Shown here: one piece after another, positions 55,550 to 63,973 of the stretch | Layout: each line of letters starts with the position of its first letter | Position numbering within the stretch: position 1 is the first letter of the stretch | Assembly: GCA_949289125.1 (NCBI GenBank) | Contig: CASEME010000018.1 | Coordinates: 222,190 to 286,189 of the forward strand | Direction: 5' to 3' | From: an uncultured Eubacteriales bacterium | Lineage (GTDB): Bacteria; Bacillota; Clostridia; Christensenellales; CAG-314 | DNA: 64,000 bases | Notes under the pieces: model-generated | What the model was told of the DNA's origin: nothing | Database searches by the model: none | Seen by the model: the letters and a program-made list of their open reading frames with translations, nothing else | Made by a program: the position numbers and the translations under genes

Positions 55550-55631
55550 TCAATAAACTGTACAAATTGCAATAGTTGGATAAACAACTAATACCAATAG
55601 TTGCAATGCAAAAAAATCTTAATTATCCCAA

Positions 55632-55675
55632 ACAACAAACAGCCGTGTGAGCTTTTTCTCACACGGCTGTTGTTT
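55632..55675. terminator. Bidirectional terminator
   Basis: A perfect 13-bp stem (55639-55651 with 55658-55670) extended by A/T pairs, shared by the MFS and PH-domain genes. Confidence 0.88.
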
Positions 55676-55725
55676 GTATATTTGTTAGTATTTCAACAAG
55701 TCTACACTATACTCAATACAATTTA

Positions 55726-56370
55726 CTATCCTTTGTAGGTGGTATCAAAACCGTCATTGGCGTCAGGACGCAAGTTGTTGGGGTAATATGTATCTGTCTT
55801 GATGTCGTTGATGACCTTTTGTAGACGAGTAACAAGTTTGTACGGATCGGTAAGGTCGTGCAATACTTCCACTTTACCAGGACCGTGAATATAAATATCC
55901 CCTACCTTAAACCACCTGTCTGTCAATCCCACTCTCAAATGAACGTTTTGAATATCTGTGTAATATATATTGTTGACGTCAATGCCTACCGCACCGCTTT
56001 TGATAATGATGCGTGTGTTGGTAAAGGCGTATTCAGTATTTTTGTACTGACGGTTGGCAGTAAGCACGCGAGAAAGCCATATCCATACAGGCATCAAATG
56101 CAAAGCAAAAAATACGCACAGTCCTATTGTCATTCCGATAGGTGCCGCTTCGAATATACCTTGTGTGACCATAATAGCTATAAAGCCGCCGTCAAATAGT
56201 AACCATATCAAAGCTATGGGCAACATTTTGAATATTTGCGACATTATAAATGCCGAACGCTTTGGCTTGCCTTGCCAAATAATCTGCTCGTTGACAGACA
56301 ACATATCTTTGATACCATACTGCTCCTCAGCAGGTTTGTTGTCAAAGTCAAAATCTTTGTTTTTTGCCAT
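55726..56370 (-). CDS. Bacterial PH-domain membrane protein
   Basis: 214 aa. A short acidic start is followed by two membrane segments (about 50-75 and 80-100), then a bacterial pleckstrin-homology domain (NTRIIIKSGAVGIDVNNIYYTDIQ ..., about 115-195, ending LVTRLQKVIND). YdbS/YdbT-like proteins of this type are common and poorly understood. ATG 56370 has AAAGGGGGAT upstream. Confidence 0.8.
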   Translation of the reverse strand: MAKNKDFDFDNKPAEEQYGIKDMLSVNEQIIWQGKPKRSAFIMSQIFKMLPIALIWLLFDGGFIAIMVTQGIFEAAPIGMTIGLCVFFALHLMPVWIWLSRVLTANRQYKNTEYAFTNTRIIIKSGAVGIDVNNIYYTDIQNVHLRVGLTDRWFKVGDIYIHGPGKVEVLHDLTDPYKLVTRLQKVINDIKTDTYYPNNLRPDANDGFDTTYKG

Positions 56371-56448
56371 AATACATCCCCCTTTTACGATAGTATATGA
56401 CAAACAGTGTATACAGTCAAGCCCGAATTTGTTTGCACAAAAATATTG

Positions 56449-57270
56449 TCAAATTAAGGTATGCAACAACCTCTGAAAATCTGTACCCTTTCTTACGTCT
56501 GCATCGGGTGCTGTTGCCGCAATGCTGTTGTACACAAACAACGACGCGCGTTGCACCGCACTAAGCAGACTGTCGCCATTGAGAATACTGCCCACCACAA
56601 CAGAGGCAAATATATCGCCCGTACCCGAAAAACTGCCCTCTACAAGGTCGTTGGTGATGTAGTTGACTTTGCCGTTTTGATACACCACATTGCCCACAAA
56701 GTCTTTGCCAACAACGCCCGTTATCACTGCACTTTCCACCTGCAACATATCGCATATAGAGCCAAACACTCTGCCCACTTCTTTGAGATATCCGCTTTCC
56801 GTCCTCAATGCGGTCAATTCGTTGTAATCTACACCGCACAGCAAGCACGCTTCGGTAAGATTGGGAGTAATACAGTTACTTCCTCTTACCAACAGTCGCA
56901 TATCCGCAACATAATTGTTGTCGTACAGCGGATACAGCCTGCCGTTGTCCGCCATTATCGGATCAACAAACTTTATGCACTCTTTGTCTTTGCGTGCAGC
57001 AATAAATCGCATTTCTTCAAGTTGCTTTTTGTCTGTCAAAAAGCCTACATACAACGCAGAGGGCGTTTGGTAACGCACAATGTCTTCATAAAACTGTACA
57101 AACTGCGTATTGGGTGCAAAGTGAAAGCCGTCAAAACCTGTCTGGCATGAAAATATGCCTGTTGTCAAAGGGATAACGTTGTGTCCCATAACCGACAAAA
57201 TAGGTATGCTTACTCCAAGCGAACATCTGCCTACACCCGACAAGTCTGTTGCCACAATTATGTTTTTCAT
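56449..57270 (-). CDS. Pyridoxal/pyridoxamine kinase
   Basis: 273 aa, ribokinase-like. KFVDPIMADNGRLY, CITPNLTEACLL, and the catalytic FSGTGDIFASVV with the GTGD anion hole. It phosphorylates vitamin B6 vitamers (PdxK/PdxY type). The ATG overlaps the upstream Gx gene stop (ATGA) and has GAGAGG nearby. Its place beside ApbE and the Gx protein suggests cofactor salvage in one operon. Confidence 0.9.
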   Translation of the reverse strand: MKNIIVATDLSGVGRCSLGVSIPILSVMGHNVIPLTTGIFSCQTGFDGFHFAPNTQFVQFYEDIVRYQTPSALYVGFLTDKKQLEEMRFIAARKDKECIKFVDPIMADNGRLYPLYDNNYVADMRLLVRGSNCITPNLTEACLLCGVDYNELTALRTESGYLKEVGRVFGSICDMLQVESAVITGVVGKDFVGNVVYQNGKVNYITNDLVEGSFSGTGDIFASVVVGSILNGDSLLSAVQRASLFVYNSIAATAPDADVRKGTDFQRLLHTLI

Positions 57271-57962
57271 TGCCTGTCCTCTCTGTTGCCCAAGTTGCCG
57301 TCATCTGTGCTATCTTGCTTATTGCTGTCAATATTATCTTCATTAGGAACATTGTCCGACAACTCTGTGTCACTACAACTATCGTTATCCACTACCTCTT
57401 GCATATCTTCGCTGTCGTCAATATTGTCCACAACACCAAAAAACACTTTGAGCGGTACATATCTGACAATAAAGTAAACTGCAAAGCCTACAATTATGCC
57501 TGCCACTACGCCCAACAAAGCAAGCCACGGCATATATGCATACATCTGTGGCGTAGCTGACACTGCACAAAATACTACGTTTTGCGTAAGGTTGTGCAGC
57601 ACTGCGCTAACAAGGGACACAGCCACTATAGTTATGCGCGGATAAAACAACGCCATAAGTAGAGATGCTGCCAATATACTCACCAAACCTGCCGACATAC
57701 TGTACAAAAGGGTGGACATATTGCCTGTAAACACGCTACCAAGCGTTGTACGAATAAGTATCACAACTATTGCTTCTATAGGTCCCAACACAATAAGCGT
57801 CAGTAGCGAAAAGATATTGGACAAGCCCATCTTAGCGCCTGGCAGAAAAAGGGGCGGAAAGAGGCTTTCTATCATAAATGTAATGAGGCTCATAGCAGTA
57901 AGTATGGCAAGCAATGCCATACGTCTTGTGCTAAACCTGTTTTTTATTTTTCCGTAAGCCAT
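57267..57962 (-). CDS. Gx transporter-family membrane protein (Hpre_diP_synt_I)
   Basis: 231 aa. Five membrane segments with the family start RMALLAILTAMSLITFMIE and PGAKMGLSNIFSLL, once annotated as heptaprenyl diphosphate synthase component I and now as a Gx transporter related to ECF S components. In Gram-positive electron-transfer loci this family (EetB-like) accompanies a NusG II protein. A 55-residue acidic C-terminal tail is unusual. It follows the ApbE fusion by 15 nt. Confidence 0.85.
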   Translation of the reverse strand: MAYGKIKNRFSTRRMALLAILTAMSLITFMIESLFPPLFLPGAKMGLSNIFSLLTLIVLGPIEAIVVILIRTTLGSVFTGNMSTLLYSMSAGLVSILAASLLMALFYPRITIVAVSLVSAVLHNLTQNVVFCAVSATPQMYAYMPWLALLGVVAGIIVGFAVYFIVRYVPLKVFFGVVDNIDDSEDMQEVVDNDSCSDTELSDNVPNEDNIDSNKQDSTDDGNLGNREDRQ

Positions 57963-57977
57963 CTATGTTTTACCGCC

Positions 57978-59975
57978 TTAAATTAGTATATAGTCGGCAA
58001 CATCCGAAGTAGTTACCTTGATGTTGTTGGGCGAACACACTATTGCTCCGCCTGCAGAAGTTATTGCAGGGAAGTTGCGCACGCACTCCTGATGCATACC
58101 GCACACCGAATCGGTCATTTTGACACTAATATTGTCCCCCAACGAGATTGTAGCCGTATTGGAACGCTGTTTGTTGCCTATTGTCTGAGTAATTGTAACA
58201 ACAATGGCATTTTGCTGTCTTTCTACCTTAATGTCAAACGTTTCCGAGGTGGCAGTAGAATACACATCTGTATTGACATCATAGGCAAACAAGGTTTCTC
58301 CCGTTGCCATACTTTCTATGCGAACAGTAGTTATTTGATTGTTTTCTGCTCCAAATACAAACACCGAAAACAACACTACAATTAGTACTACTACAGTGCC
58401 GTACAATGCAATGTCGCCAAGTTTGAAAGGTTTGTCTTTCTTTACTGCCAATATGTTGACGGCTTTGCCCTGACGTGAGGCTTTTATCAGTCTGTACACT
58501 ATAAATGCCACCAACAGTACAGCTACTACGGCTACGATGACAATAATAGTTATTCGCGTAGCATTGTTGTTGCTTTCGTCCATACTTACCAAGTACTCTA
58601 TGCCTTGCTCGAGTAGTTGCGGATCGGTAACTTCGGTAATTTTTGTTGCTATATAAAAGTCCTCGTTAATCTCCAAAAATTCTTCTTGTTTAAGATTGGT
58701 GATTATCGGTTTTTTCTTATCCCAACTTGACGGATTGTCGTACACTGACACTATTTTGAGCTTGTTGTCCCATGTGTATTGCTTGTTCATAAACTGCACA
58801 AGGTTGTCCTTGCCAAGTACTGTCAATGCCGTAGTCAGGCAGTCGTTATGCGCAGAAGAACCACCTACAGAAGAATCGCTTACGATGGTAATTGTAGATA
58901 TTTTTGTTTCCACAGGGTAACCCGTCTTGCCGTCTATGATGTGCGAGTACGTTTTGCCACCATAGTTGTAATAGCGCACATACAATCCACTTGTGGACAA
59001 ATTGCAGTTTTGTACGCTTATTGCACTGTAGTAACCGCCAAACATACTGTCGGGATTGGTAATTGCCAAGCCAAAACTTTTGCCATCTTCCGTTGTTGCC
59101 ATAGCCATACTGCTTTGTGCGGCATTGATAAAGTAATGCTCGATACCGTTATCTGCCAATATTTCTTTTACCTTGTCTACTGCAAAGCCTTTGGCAATAC
59201 CACCCAAGTCTATCCACTGCTCATACGTCACTCCGTCAACGGTGACCGAAGGACAGTTTTTTGTCAATGTCCATACTTTGCGAGTGTCGTCGTAATTGAG
59301 TTCTACTGTGTTAAAATTGCACAGTTTCATAAATGCCTCAATGTACTTCTCGTCAGGTGGCGGATAACCGTACGAATATTCGCCCGTCTTAACCCACTCT
59401 CTGTCATAAGGCAGATTGCCGTTGACATAGTAAGTGCGTGAAGAAAAACCCCACAAGTCCACTAACCTGTACACAGCAGGGTTGTATGCACCGCCCGTCA
59501 ACTCGTACATTTCTTTGGCTGTTTGTATCATAGCGGCAGTCTGCTCTTCGATGTCGATAGTTTCACCACTCTTTGCGTTGTTAAACTTATACACGTCACT
59601 TGTACTGTACTGCGTATTGGCTATACTGTCGAGATAATCTACCTCGGCGTGTATCTTTTTGCCCAACAAATCGGCAAGTAAATCGTCTTGACGAAGGTCG
59701 CTCTTGTATATCTGTACCGTAAAGGGCAATTTGGTGTCCGACGTCACCCCAAAGTACATACCGGAAAATGTTATGCCTTTGTGCACGCCACCGCTTTCGT
59801 AATTGGTAACATTGTAAAAGTTAGGATCTCCCTCCACTGCCAAACTATCTGTATTTGACAAATGCGTATGTGTGTTGCTATTGGCTTGCACGCCAAAAGG
59901 CGTGGCCAATACAAACAACGACAAAGTAAGGATGACTAACAATATTAAGCTGACAATTTTTGTTGCAATCTTCAT
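57978..59975 (-). CDS. apbE: ApbE FMN transferase fused to a membrane-anchored NusG II domain
   Basis: 665 aa. Signal segment (1-31), then an ApbE domain (about 70-430) with YNPAVYRLVDLWGF, WIDLGGIAKGFAVDKV and DCLTTALTVLG. ApbE transfers FMN from FAD to Thr in target proteins, outside the cell. Two membrane helices (about 475-496 and 524-541) connect to a C-terminal NusG domain II (about 550-665) with DSVCGMHQECV and AIVCSPNNIKV. These two families are usually separate genes, so this is a gene fusion. The paired cysteines are conserved. The target proteins are probably the FMN-binding lipoproteins encoded just upstream. Confidence 0.9.
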   Translation of the reverse strand: MKIATKIVSLILLVILTLSLFVLATPFGVQANSNTHTHLSNTDSLAVEGDPNFYNVTNYESGGVHKGITFSGMYFGVTSDTKLPFTVQIYKSDLRQDDLLADLLGKKIHAEVDYLDSIANTQYSTSDVYKFNNAKSGETIDIEEQTAAMIQTAKEMYELTGGAYNPAVYRLVDLWGFSSRTYYVNGNLPYDREWVKTGEYSYGYPPPDEKYIEAFMKLCNFNTVELNYDDTRKVWTLTKNCPSVTVDGVTYEQWIDLGGIAKGFAVDKVKEILADNGIEHYFINAAQSSMAMATTEDGKSFGLAITNPDSMFGGYYSAISVQNCNLSTSGLYVRYYNYGGKTYSHIIDGKTGYPVETKISTITIVSDSSVGGSSAHNDCLTTALTVLGKDNLVQFMNKQYTWDNKLKIVSVYDNPSSWDKKKPIITNLKQEEFLEINEDFYIATKITEVTDPQLLEQGIEYLVSMDESNNNATRITIIVIVAVVAVLLVAFIVYRLIKASRQGKAVNILAVKKDKPFKLGDIALYGTVVVLIVVLFSVFVFGAENNQITTVRIESMATGETLFAYDVNTDVYSTATSETFDIKVERQQNAIVVTITQTIGNKQRSNTATISLGDNISVKMTDSVCGMHQECVRNFPAITSAGGAIVCSPNNIKVTTSDVADYILI

Positions 59976-60008
59976 AAAAACCTACAGATGCCTTAATCTC
60001 CGACTGTC

Positions 60009-60037
60009 ATTATACCAACAAAGTGCCGATGTGGCAA
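60009..60037 (-). promoter_or_regulatory. Promoter of the apbE operon
   Basis: Minus strand TTGCCA (60037-60032), 17 nt, TATAAT (60014-60009). Confidence 0.8.
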
Positions 60038-60044
60038 CAAAATA

Positions 60045-60074
60045 AACCAAAACAACCCGTGTTGCCACGGGTTG
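60045..60074 (-). terminator. Terminator after the FMN-binding lipoprotein gene
   Basis: A perfect 9-bp stem (60053-60061 with 60066-60074) then a T-rich tract on the minus strand. Confidence 0.85.
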
Positions 60075-60128
60075 AATTGGATTAGTCTAAGATTATTAGG
60101 TATGTAAAACTATTTTATTTACTTTCAA

Positions 60129-60857
60129 TTATTTGTTGAAAGCAGCCTTCAAAAGATTGAAGTAATCTTGGAAGTCTGTCCAGGTTGCACCTGTGGACAC
60201 ACCGTTGTTGTCTTGGAAGAATTTGTCTCCTTTCTCGAAAGAAGTAGCGCCAAATCCATATTCCATAACGTAGTGGCAAGTAGCCATAGCGTTAGTGCCC
60301 CAACCTTGTGCACCGGTAGTAACGCCTGTCCAGTAACCGTTTTGAGTCTTCAAGAGGTCAGCCTTGGTGATAACGCCGGCTGTCTCTACGCCCTTAACAG
60401 TAACATAGATGTCGTTGTTTTCTACTGCTGTGTAGTAAGCTTCGCAAGCAGCAGCGTCAGCAAAGTACTCTTCAAGAGTTTTGCCACTTACTTTGTAAGC
60501 CTTAGCTGTGGTATCAAGTTCAAATACGATGCTACCAACCTTAACTTTAGCATATACTGTGCTGTCACCGTGTTTGCCGCTGACTGTGCCGTATTCGCCT
60601 TCATTAAGTTTAGCTGTGTCTTCTGCAGTCAATTTTACTTGGCTGGGGAAGCATGCCTCGTCCAATTTTGCGGATACCAAGCTGCCGTCTTTGTCAACTT
60701 CTACAGTTGCATTGCCGACATAACCTTTTCCGTGTACAAGACCGTAAGCTCTTTTTGTTGTAAACTTGGAAGTTTCGCCGCAAGCCGCCAAAGCAAAGAC
60801 GGATACAAGCATAACTACTGCAAGTACAACAACCAACAGTTTTGTTTGTTTTTTCAT
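60129..60857 (-). CDS. FMN-binding-like lipoprotein (large)
   Basis: 242 aa. Lipobox FALAAC with C26. The C-terminal STGATWT (221-227) resembles the ApbE flavinylation motif (S/T-G-A-T), but the usual preceding Asp is Asn, so attachment is uncertain. Two repeats of a beta-rich unit are likely. AAGGAG precedes the ATG. It should sit on the outer face of the membrane and may carry covalent FMN. It has its own terminator; no clear promoter was found. Confidence 0.75.
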   Translation of the reverse strand: MKKQTKLLVVVLAVVMLVSVFALAACGETSKFTTKRAYGLVHGKGYVGNATVEVDKDGSLVSAKLDEACFPSQVKLTAEDTAKLNEGEYGTVSGKHGDSTVYAKVKVGSIVFELDTTAKAYKVSGKTLEEYFADAAACEAYYTAVENNDIYVTVKGVETAGVITKADLLKTQNGYWTGVTTGAQGWGTNAMATCHYVMEYGFGATSFEKGDKFFQDNNGVSTGATWTDFQDYFNLLKAAFNK

Positions 60858-61060
60858 GTCTTTTTTTTCTCCTTAAAGATTTTTATTGCGATGCAATATA
60901 TTACATCTCGCCCATTATTTTATACGAAGGTGAATAGTTTGTACAGTGTTTTATATCACAATTATAGTACTGTCTTTTTATATACCAATAAATTTATCTT
61001 ATAAGCAAACATATGTTCGCTATAGTCTATAAAATACGCAAAATCCAATCGTATTACACA

Positions 61061-61095
61061 AAAAAAACGCTACCTCAAAAGGTAGCGTTTTTTTT
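61061..61095 (-). terminator. Terminator after the small FMN lipoprotein gene
   Basis: Stem AACGCTACCT with AGGTAGCGTT (61066-61089), A-run and T-run on both sides. Confidence 0.88.
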
Positions 61096-61122
61096 GTAAA
61101 TTGTTGGTTATCAATGCTGCAA

Positions 61123-61575
61123 TTATTTGCTGAGCTTAGACAAAGCGTTTTGGATTGCAAGCAATACACGTGCAGAAGACTGAGTAGCACCTGTTACGTG
61201 GTCGATGGATACACTGTTGGATGTAGCATCGTTGACACCTTGAATTGTAGCTGTAGCAGCATTAACTTCTTCAACAGTCTTACCTTCAAAAGATTTGAGG
61301 TAGTTGTCTACACCGTCAAGCCAAGTTTGTCTGTTATCCCAAGTAGAAGTGAGATTTACCCAACCTGTGTCTTCATCGCTGTAAAGTGTTACTTTTGTGA
61401 TTTTGCCGTTGCTTACAGTAACGTCAACTTTTGCACCATAATCAGGGCTTTCAGCGCTATACGGATTAGCATAGTGGTACTCGCCTGTAACTGTCTCGGA
61501 AGGAGCACATGCCACAAAAGCAACTACTGACAAGACCATAACTACTGCAAGAAGCAATACAACAATCTTTTTCAT
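61123..61575 (-). CDS. FMN-binding lipoprotein, canonical flavinylation motif
   Basis: 150 aa. Lipobox AFVAC with C23. One FMN-binding domain with DHVTGATQSS (125-134), a textbook ApbE target; T131 would carry FMN. PplA-type proteins like this pass electrons outside the membrane in Gram-positive extracellular electron transfer. AAGGAG precedes the ATG; promoter at 61628. Encoded two genes upstream of its probable modifier ApbE. Confidence 0.88.
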   Translation of the reverse strand: MKKIVVLLLAVVMVLSVVAFVACAPSETVTGEYHYANPYSAESPDYGAKVDVTVSNGKITKVTLYSDEDTGWVNLTSTWDNRQTWLDGVDNYLKSFEGKTVEEVNAATATIQGVNDATSNSVSIDHVTGATQSSARVLLAIQNALSKLSK

Positions 61576-61627
61576 TTTACATTTCTCCTTAAAAATATTA
61601 TCTTAGACGTATCCAAACGTCCTAACT

Positions 61628-61656
61628 ATTTTACTACATTTGCACCAAATTGTCTA
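61628..61656 (-). promoter_or_regulatory. Promoter of the small FMN lipoprotein
   Basis: Minus strand TAGACA (61656-61651), 17 nt, TAAAAT (61633-61628). Confidence 0.55.
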
Positions 61657-61754
61657 TCAAAAAGTCAAATTTGCAATAGATACTTTTTTTATACCCCGAT
61701 AAATATTACTTCAAGCTGTTGCAACAAAACTTGTAGCAAACCACTAAGAGGTTG

Positions 61755-61783
61755 TTGCACAAATTGTATATTTGTTATATAAT
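61755..61783 (+). promoter_or_regulatory. Promoter of the DUF4430-like gene
   Basis: TTGCAC (61755-61760), 17 nt, TATAAT (61778-61783). Confidence 0.75.
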
Positions 61784-61820
61784 TCTACATATCATCAATG
61801 ATTTGAGAGGTACATTGACA

Positions 61821-62324
61821 ATGCGAAGATTGACATCAGCAATGCTGTTAGCTTGTGTTATACTAAGTTCGGTACTGTTACTGTGTGCATGCGCTCCGTC
61901 TTACGGTTCGTTGAGCGGTGATTTGCAGGAAGTACAGTTGCCCCCACTAAAGGACAATCAGTTTGTCGTAGTAATAAAAGAATCGGAAAACAACTACACC
62001 TATTACACAATGACTATTACAGATTTGGGCACAACGTCCACTGTGTTGGACGCATTGCTGTATTTGGAGAAAAATAAAGAGCTTACACTCGACTACTACT
62101 ATTCGTCTTATGGCGCGTACTTTACGCAGATAGGCAATTTGCATGACGGCGACGGCGGTAGGTACATTATGTTTTATACTTCTGTAGAGCAGGACTTTGA
62201 TACTTCTGCTTATGCTACTACGTTCAACTGTGGCGGCGTCAACGTCACCAGCTCAGGAGTGGGCGCAAGTTCTATGCATGTGCAAGGTGGCGCAGTAATC
62301 TACATACAGCTTACTGCTTTTTGA
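61821..62324 (+). CDS. DUF4430 (transcobalamin-like C domain) lipoprotein
   Basis: 167 aa. Lipobox LLLCAC (cysteine about 27). The mature part has TTSTVLDALLYLEKNKEL and a late GGRYIMFY, matching the DUF4430 pattern. Such lipoproteins often accompany ECF importers as surface capture partners; here an ECF S gene follows by 95 nt. Start ATG 61821 (MRRLTSAM) with GAGAGG upstream; the earlier in-frame ATG overlaps the promoter. Confidence 0.75.
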   Translation: MRRLTSAMLLACVILSSVLLLCACAPSYGSLSGDLQEVQLPPLKDNQFVVVIKESENNYTYYTMTITDLGTTSTVLDALLYLEKNKELTLDYYYSSYGAYFTQIGNLHDGDGGRYIMFYTSVEQDFDTSAYATTFNCGGVNVTSSGVGASSMHVQGGAVIYIQLTAF

Positions 62325-62364
62325 TTGTTGCAACACCAATTTTGACAATTTTACACAAAGCTAC

Positions 62365-62391
62365 AAATACCGTCCACAAAGGGCGGTATTT
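62365..62391 (+). terminator. Hairpin between the DUF4430 and ECF S genes
   Basis: An 11-bp stem (62365-62375 with 62381-62391, one G-U). The following T-tract is weak, so it may only attenuate read-through into the ECF S gene. Confidence 0.5.
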
Positions 62392-62419
62392 AATTGCTTG
62401 TAAATAAGCTACACCTATT

Positions 62420-63136
62420 ATGAACAAAACCAAAACTAACAACAAACAACTTTATACAGCCAAACAAATTGCAATAACTGCACTGTTTGCCGCAACGTTG
62501 ACGGGAGGCAAATTTGCCCTGTCTTTTGTGCCCAACGTTGAGATAGTGACAATACTAATAGCAGTATACGCCACTGTGTGGGGTTGGAAATACGTCCTTC
62601 CGGCAGTCAATGTATTTGTAATTGTGGAAACATTGCTTTACGGCTTCAACACGTGGGTTATCTCGTACTTTGTACATTGGAACTGTGTGGCAGTTGTATT
62701 TTTGCTATTAAGACCGCTAATTGCACGTTCGCCTGTTTGGCTAAAAATTGTTGTTGCTACGATAGCAGCCTCCATTATTACCGCCCTCTTTGGCGTACTA
62801 ACTTCTTTGGTAGATACACTACTTGGATACACGTCACAAGGTTTTGTAGTGGCAACCAAAGACTTTTGGTACAGGTTTGCCGTACTGTATGCAAGAGGAG
62901 TCGTATTTTTTGTAGTGCACATTGTGTCCAACACAATACTTTTTGCCACTGCATACTATCCGCTCAACAAAGTGCTTACACGTCTACACAACATGTACAG
63001 TAACGGCGTTGCACCAACTATAGACAATGCATCATCTCAAGCAACAGACAATGTGACAACATACACCGACTACAACACTATATCCGCGCAAACAGACGAT
63101 ACCGAGCACGACAAAGACAGCGAACAGCAACAATAA
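62420..63136 (+). CDS. ECF transporter S component
   Basis: 238 aa. Six membrane segments with the S-component start TAKQIAITALFAATLTGGKFALSFVPN, and a polar Asp/Thr/Gln C-terminal tail. It would bind a vitamin or similar ligand and use shared EcfT/EcfAA' energising units, not in this window. Ligand unknown: neighbouring flavin lipoproteins and the DUF4430 partner suggest a flavin or cobalamin-like compound. No ribosome site visible; it may be coupled to the upstream gene. Confidence 0.8.
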   Translation: MNKTKTNNKQLYTAKQIAITALFAATLTGGKFALSFVPNVEIVTILIAVYATVWGWKYVLPAVNVFVIVETLLYGFNTWVISYFVHWNCVAVVFLLLRPLIARSPVWLKIVVATIAASIITALFGVLTSLVDTLLGYTSQGFVVATKDFWYRFAVLYARGVVFFVVHIVSNTILFATAYYPLNKVLTRLHNMYSNGVAPTIDNASSQATDNVTTYTDYNTISAQTDDTEHDKDSEQQQ

Positions 63137-63277
63137 ATTGCTTTGCAACCTTGCACCAACCAACAAGCAGGTACGCATTTATTGTTCTTCTCATAAATAT
63201 CTAACGTAATTATTTGTAAATACAACTTGTGAAAAGCAGAGTTATCTTTTGCTCACAAAAAAACAACTTGAAGCATT

Positions 63278-63305
63278 ATTATTTTTTGGTATAATAAACG
63301 TATCA
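63278..63305 (+). promoter_or_regulatory. Promoter of the orphan gene
   Basis: TTGAAG (63278-63283), 16 nt, TATAAT (63300-63305). Nothing else was seen in 63137-63277. Confidence 0.6.
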
Positions 63306-63337
63306 ACAAATAAGATTTTGACAGGGGCGTATTATCT

Positions 63338-63721
63338 ATGTTTTTTACAAAACCGGCGTATGAAGAAATCAACTTGCCATTTAGATTGATTGACGTTCCC
63401 GATGATTTGGAAGCGGGATTGATCAATATTGAAGCATATGGGAATGTTTTTGGAAAAAATAAATATTGTTATGCTTTTTATGAGCTGAAAAGTGCCAAAA
63501 TGTACGACAATGGGGACTTTAAGCAAATGATTGAATTGCTAAAAAACTCCATCGGTAAAACGGTAAAAGTAATAATAAAGTTGAAAAAAGGTGTGCCAAA
63601 AGACTTTAAGATAGATATAAATAGTTTAGCAGAAGTTTATTGCGATGAGAGATTCAAGTCTTTGTCATTATTGGGTTGGGGATTTAACGACCAAAGCTAC
63701 AAAGAATTATCTTCCAAATAG
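63338..63721 (+). CDS. Small orphan protein, AT-rich
   Basis: 127 aa, soluble, no signal or membrane segment: beta/alpha pattern starting MFFTKPAYEEINLPFRL. I recognise no family. AGGGG lies upstream of the ATG. Codon use is visibly more AT-rich (many GAA, AAT, ATT, TTT) than the neighbours, and the gene sits next to an insertion sequence, so it may be recently acquired. Confidence 0.6.
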   Translation: MFFTKPAYEEINLPFRLIDVPDDLEAGLINIEAYGNVFGKNKYCYAFYELKSAKMYDNGDFKQMIELLKNSIGKTVKVIIKLKKGVPKDFKIDINSLAEVYCDERFKSLSLLGWGFNDQSYKELSSK

Positions 63722-63820
63722 AAAAGTCTATTTGTCAGGTTGACGTGTTGTATTGATAACACATTCAAAATATAGTACACTATATTTCTTTACACAGCGT
63801 GTGTTTGCAACGCAAAAATC

Positions 63821-63857
63821 AAAGGGATAACAATTTATTTGTTATCCCTTTATTTTG
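63821..63857 (+). terminator. Terminator after the orphan gene
   Basis: A perfect 13-bp stem (63821-63833 with 63839-63851), 5-nt loop, T-rich tail. Confidence 0.88.
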
Positions 63858-63903
63858 TACGGTGAATTATACTATTAAGTGCAACAGATGAGAGAAAAAA
63901 AGG

Positions 63904-63973
63904 AGTTCATACAAATCTGTGGTAAAATAGAGTTGCGAAACAAAATTTACACCAGAGGAGACTTGTATGAACT
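63904..63973. repeat. Inverted repeat sequestering the transposase start
   Basis: AGTTCATACAA (63904-63914) is perfectly complementary to TTGTATGAACT (63963-63973), which contains the ATG. RNA read in from outside would pair the start codon away; a transcript starting inside the element would lack the left arm. Confidence 0.55.
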
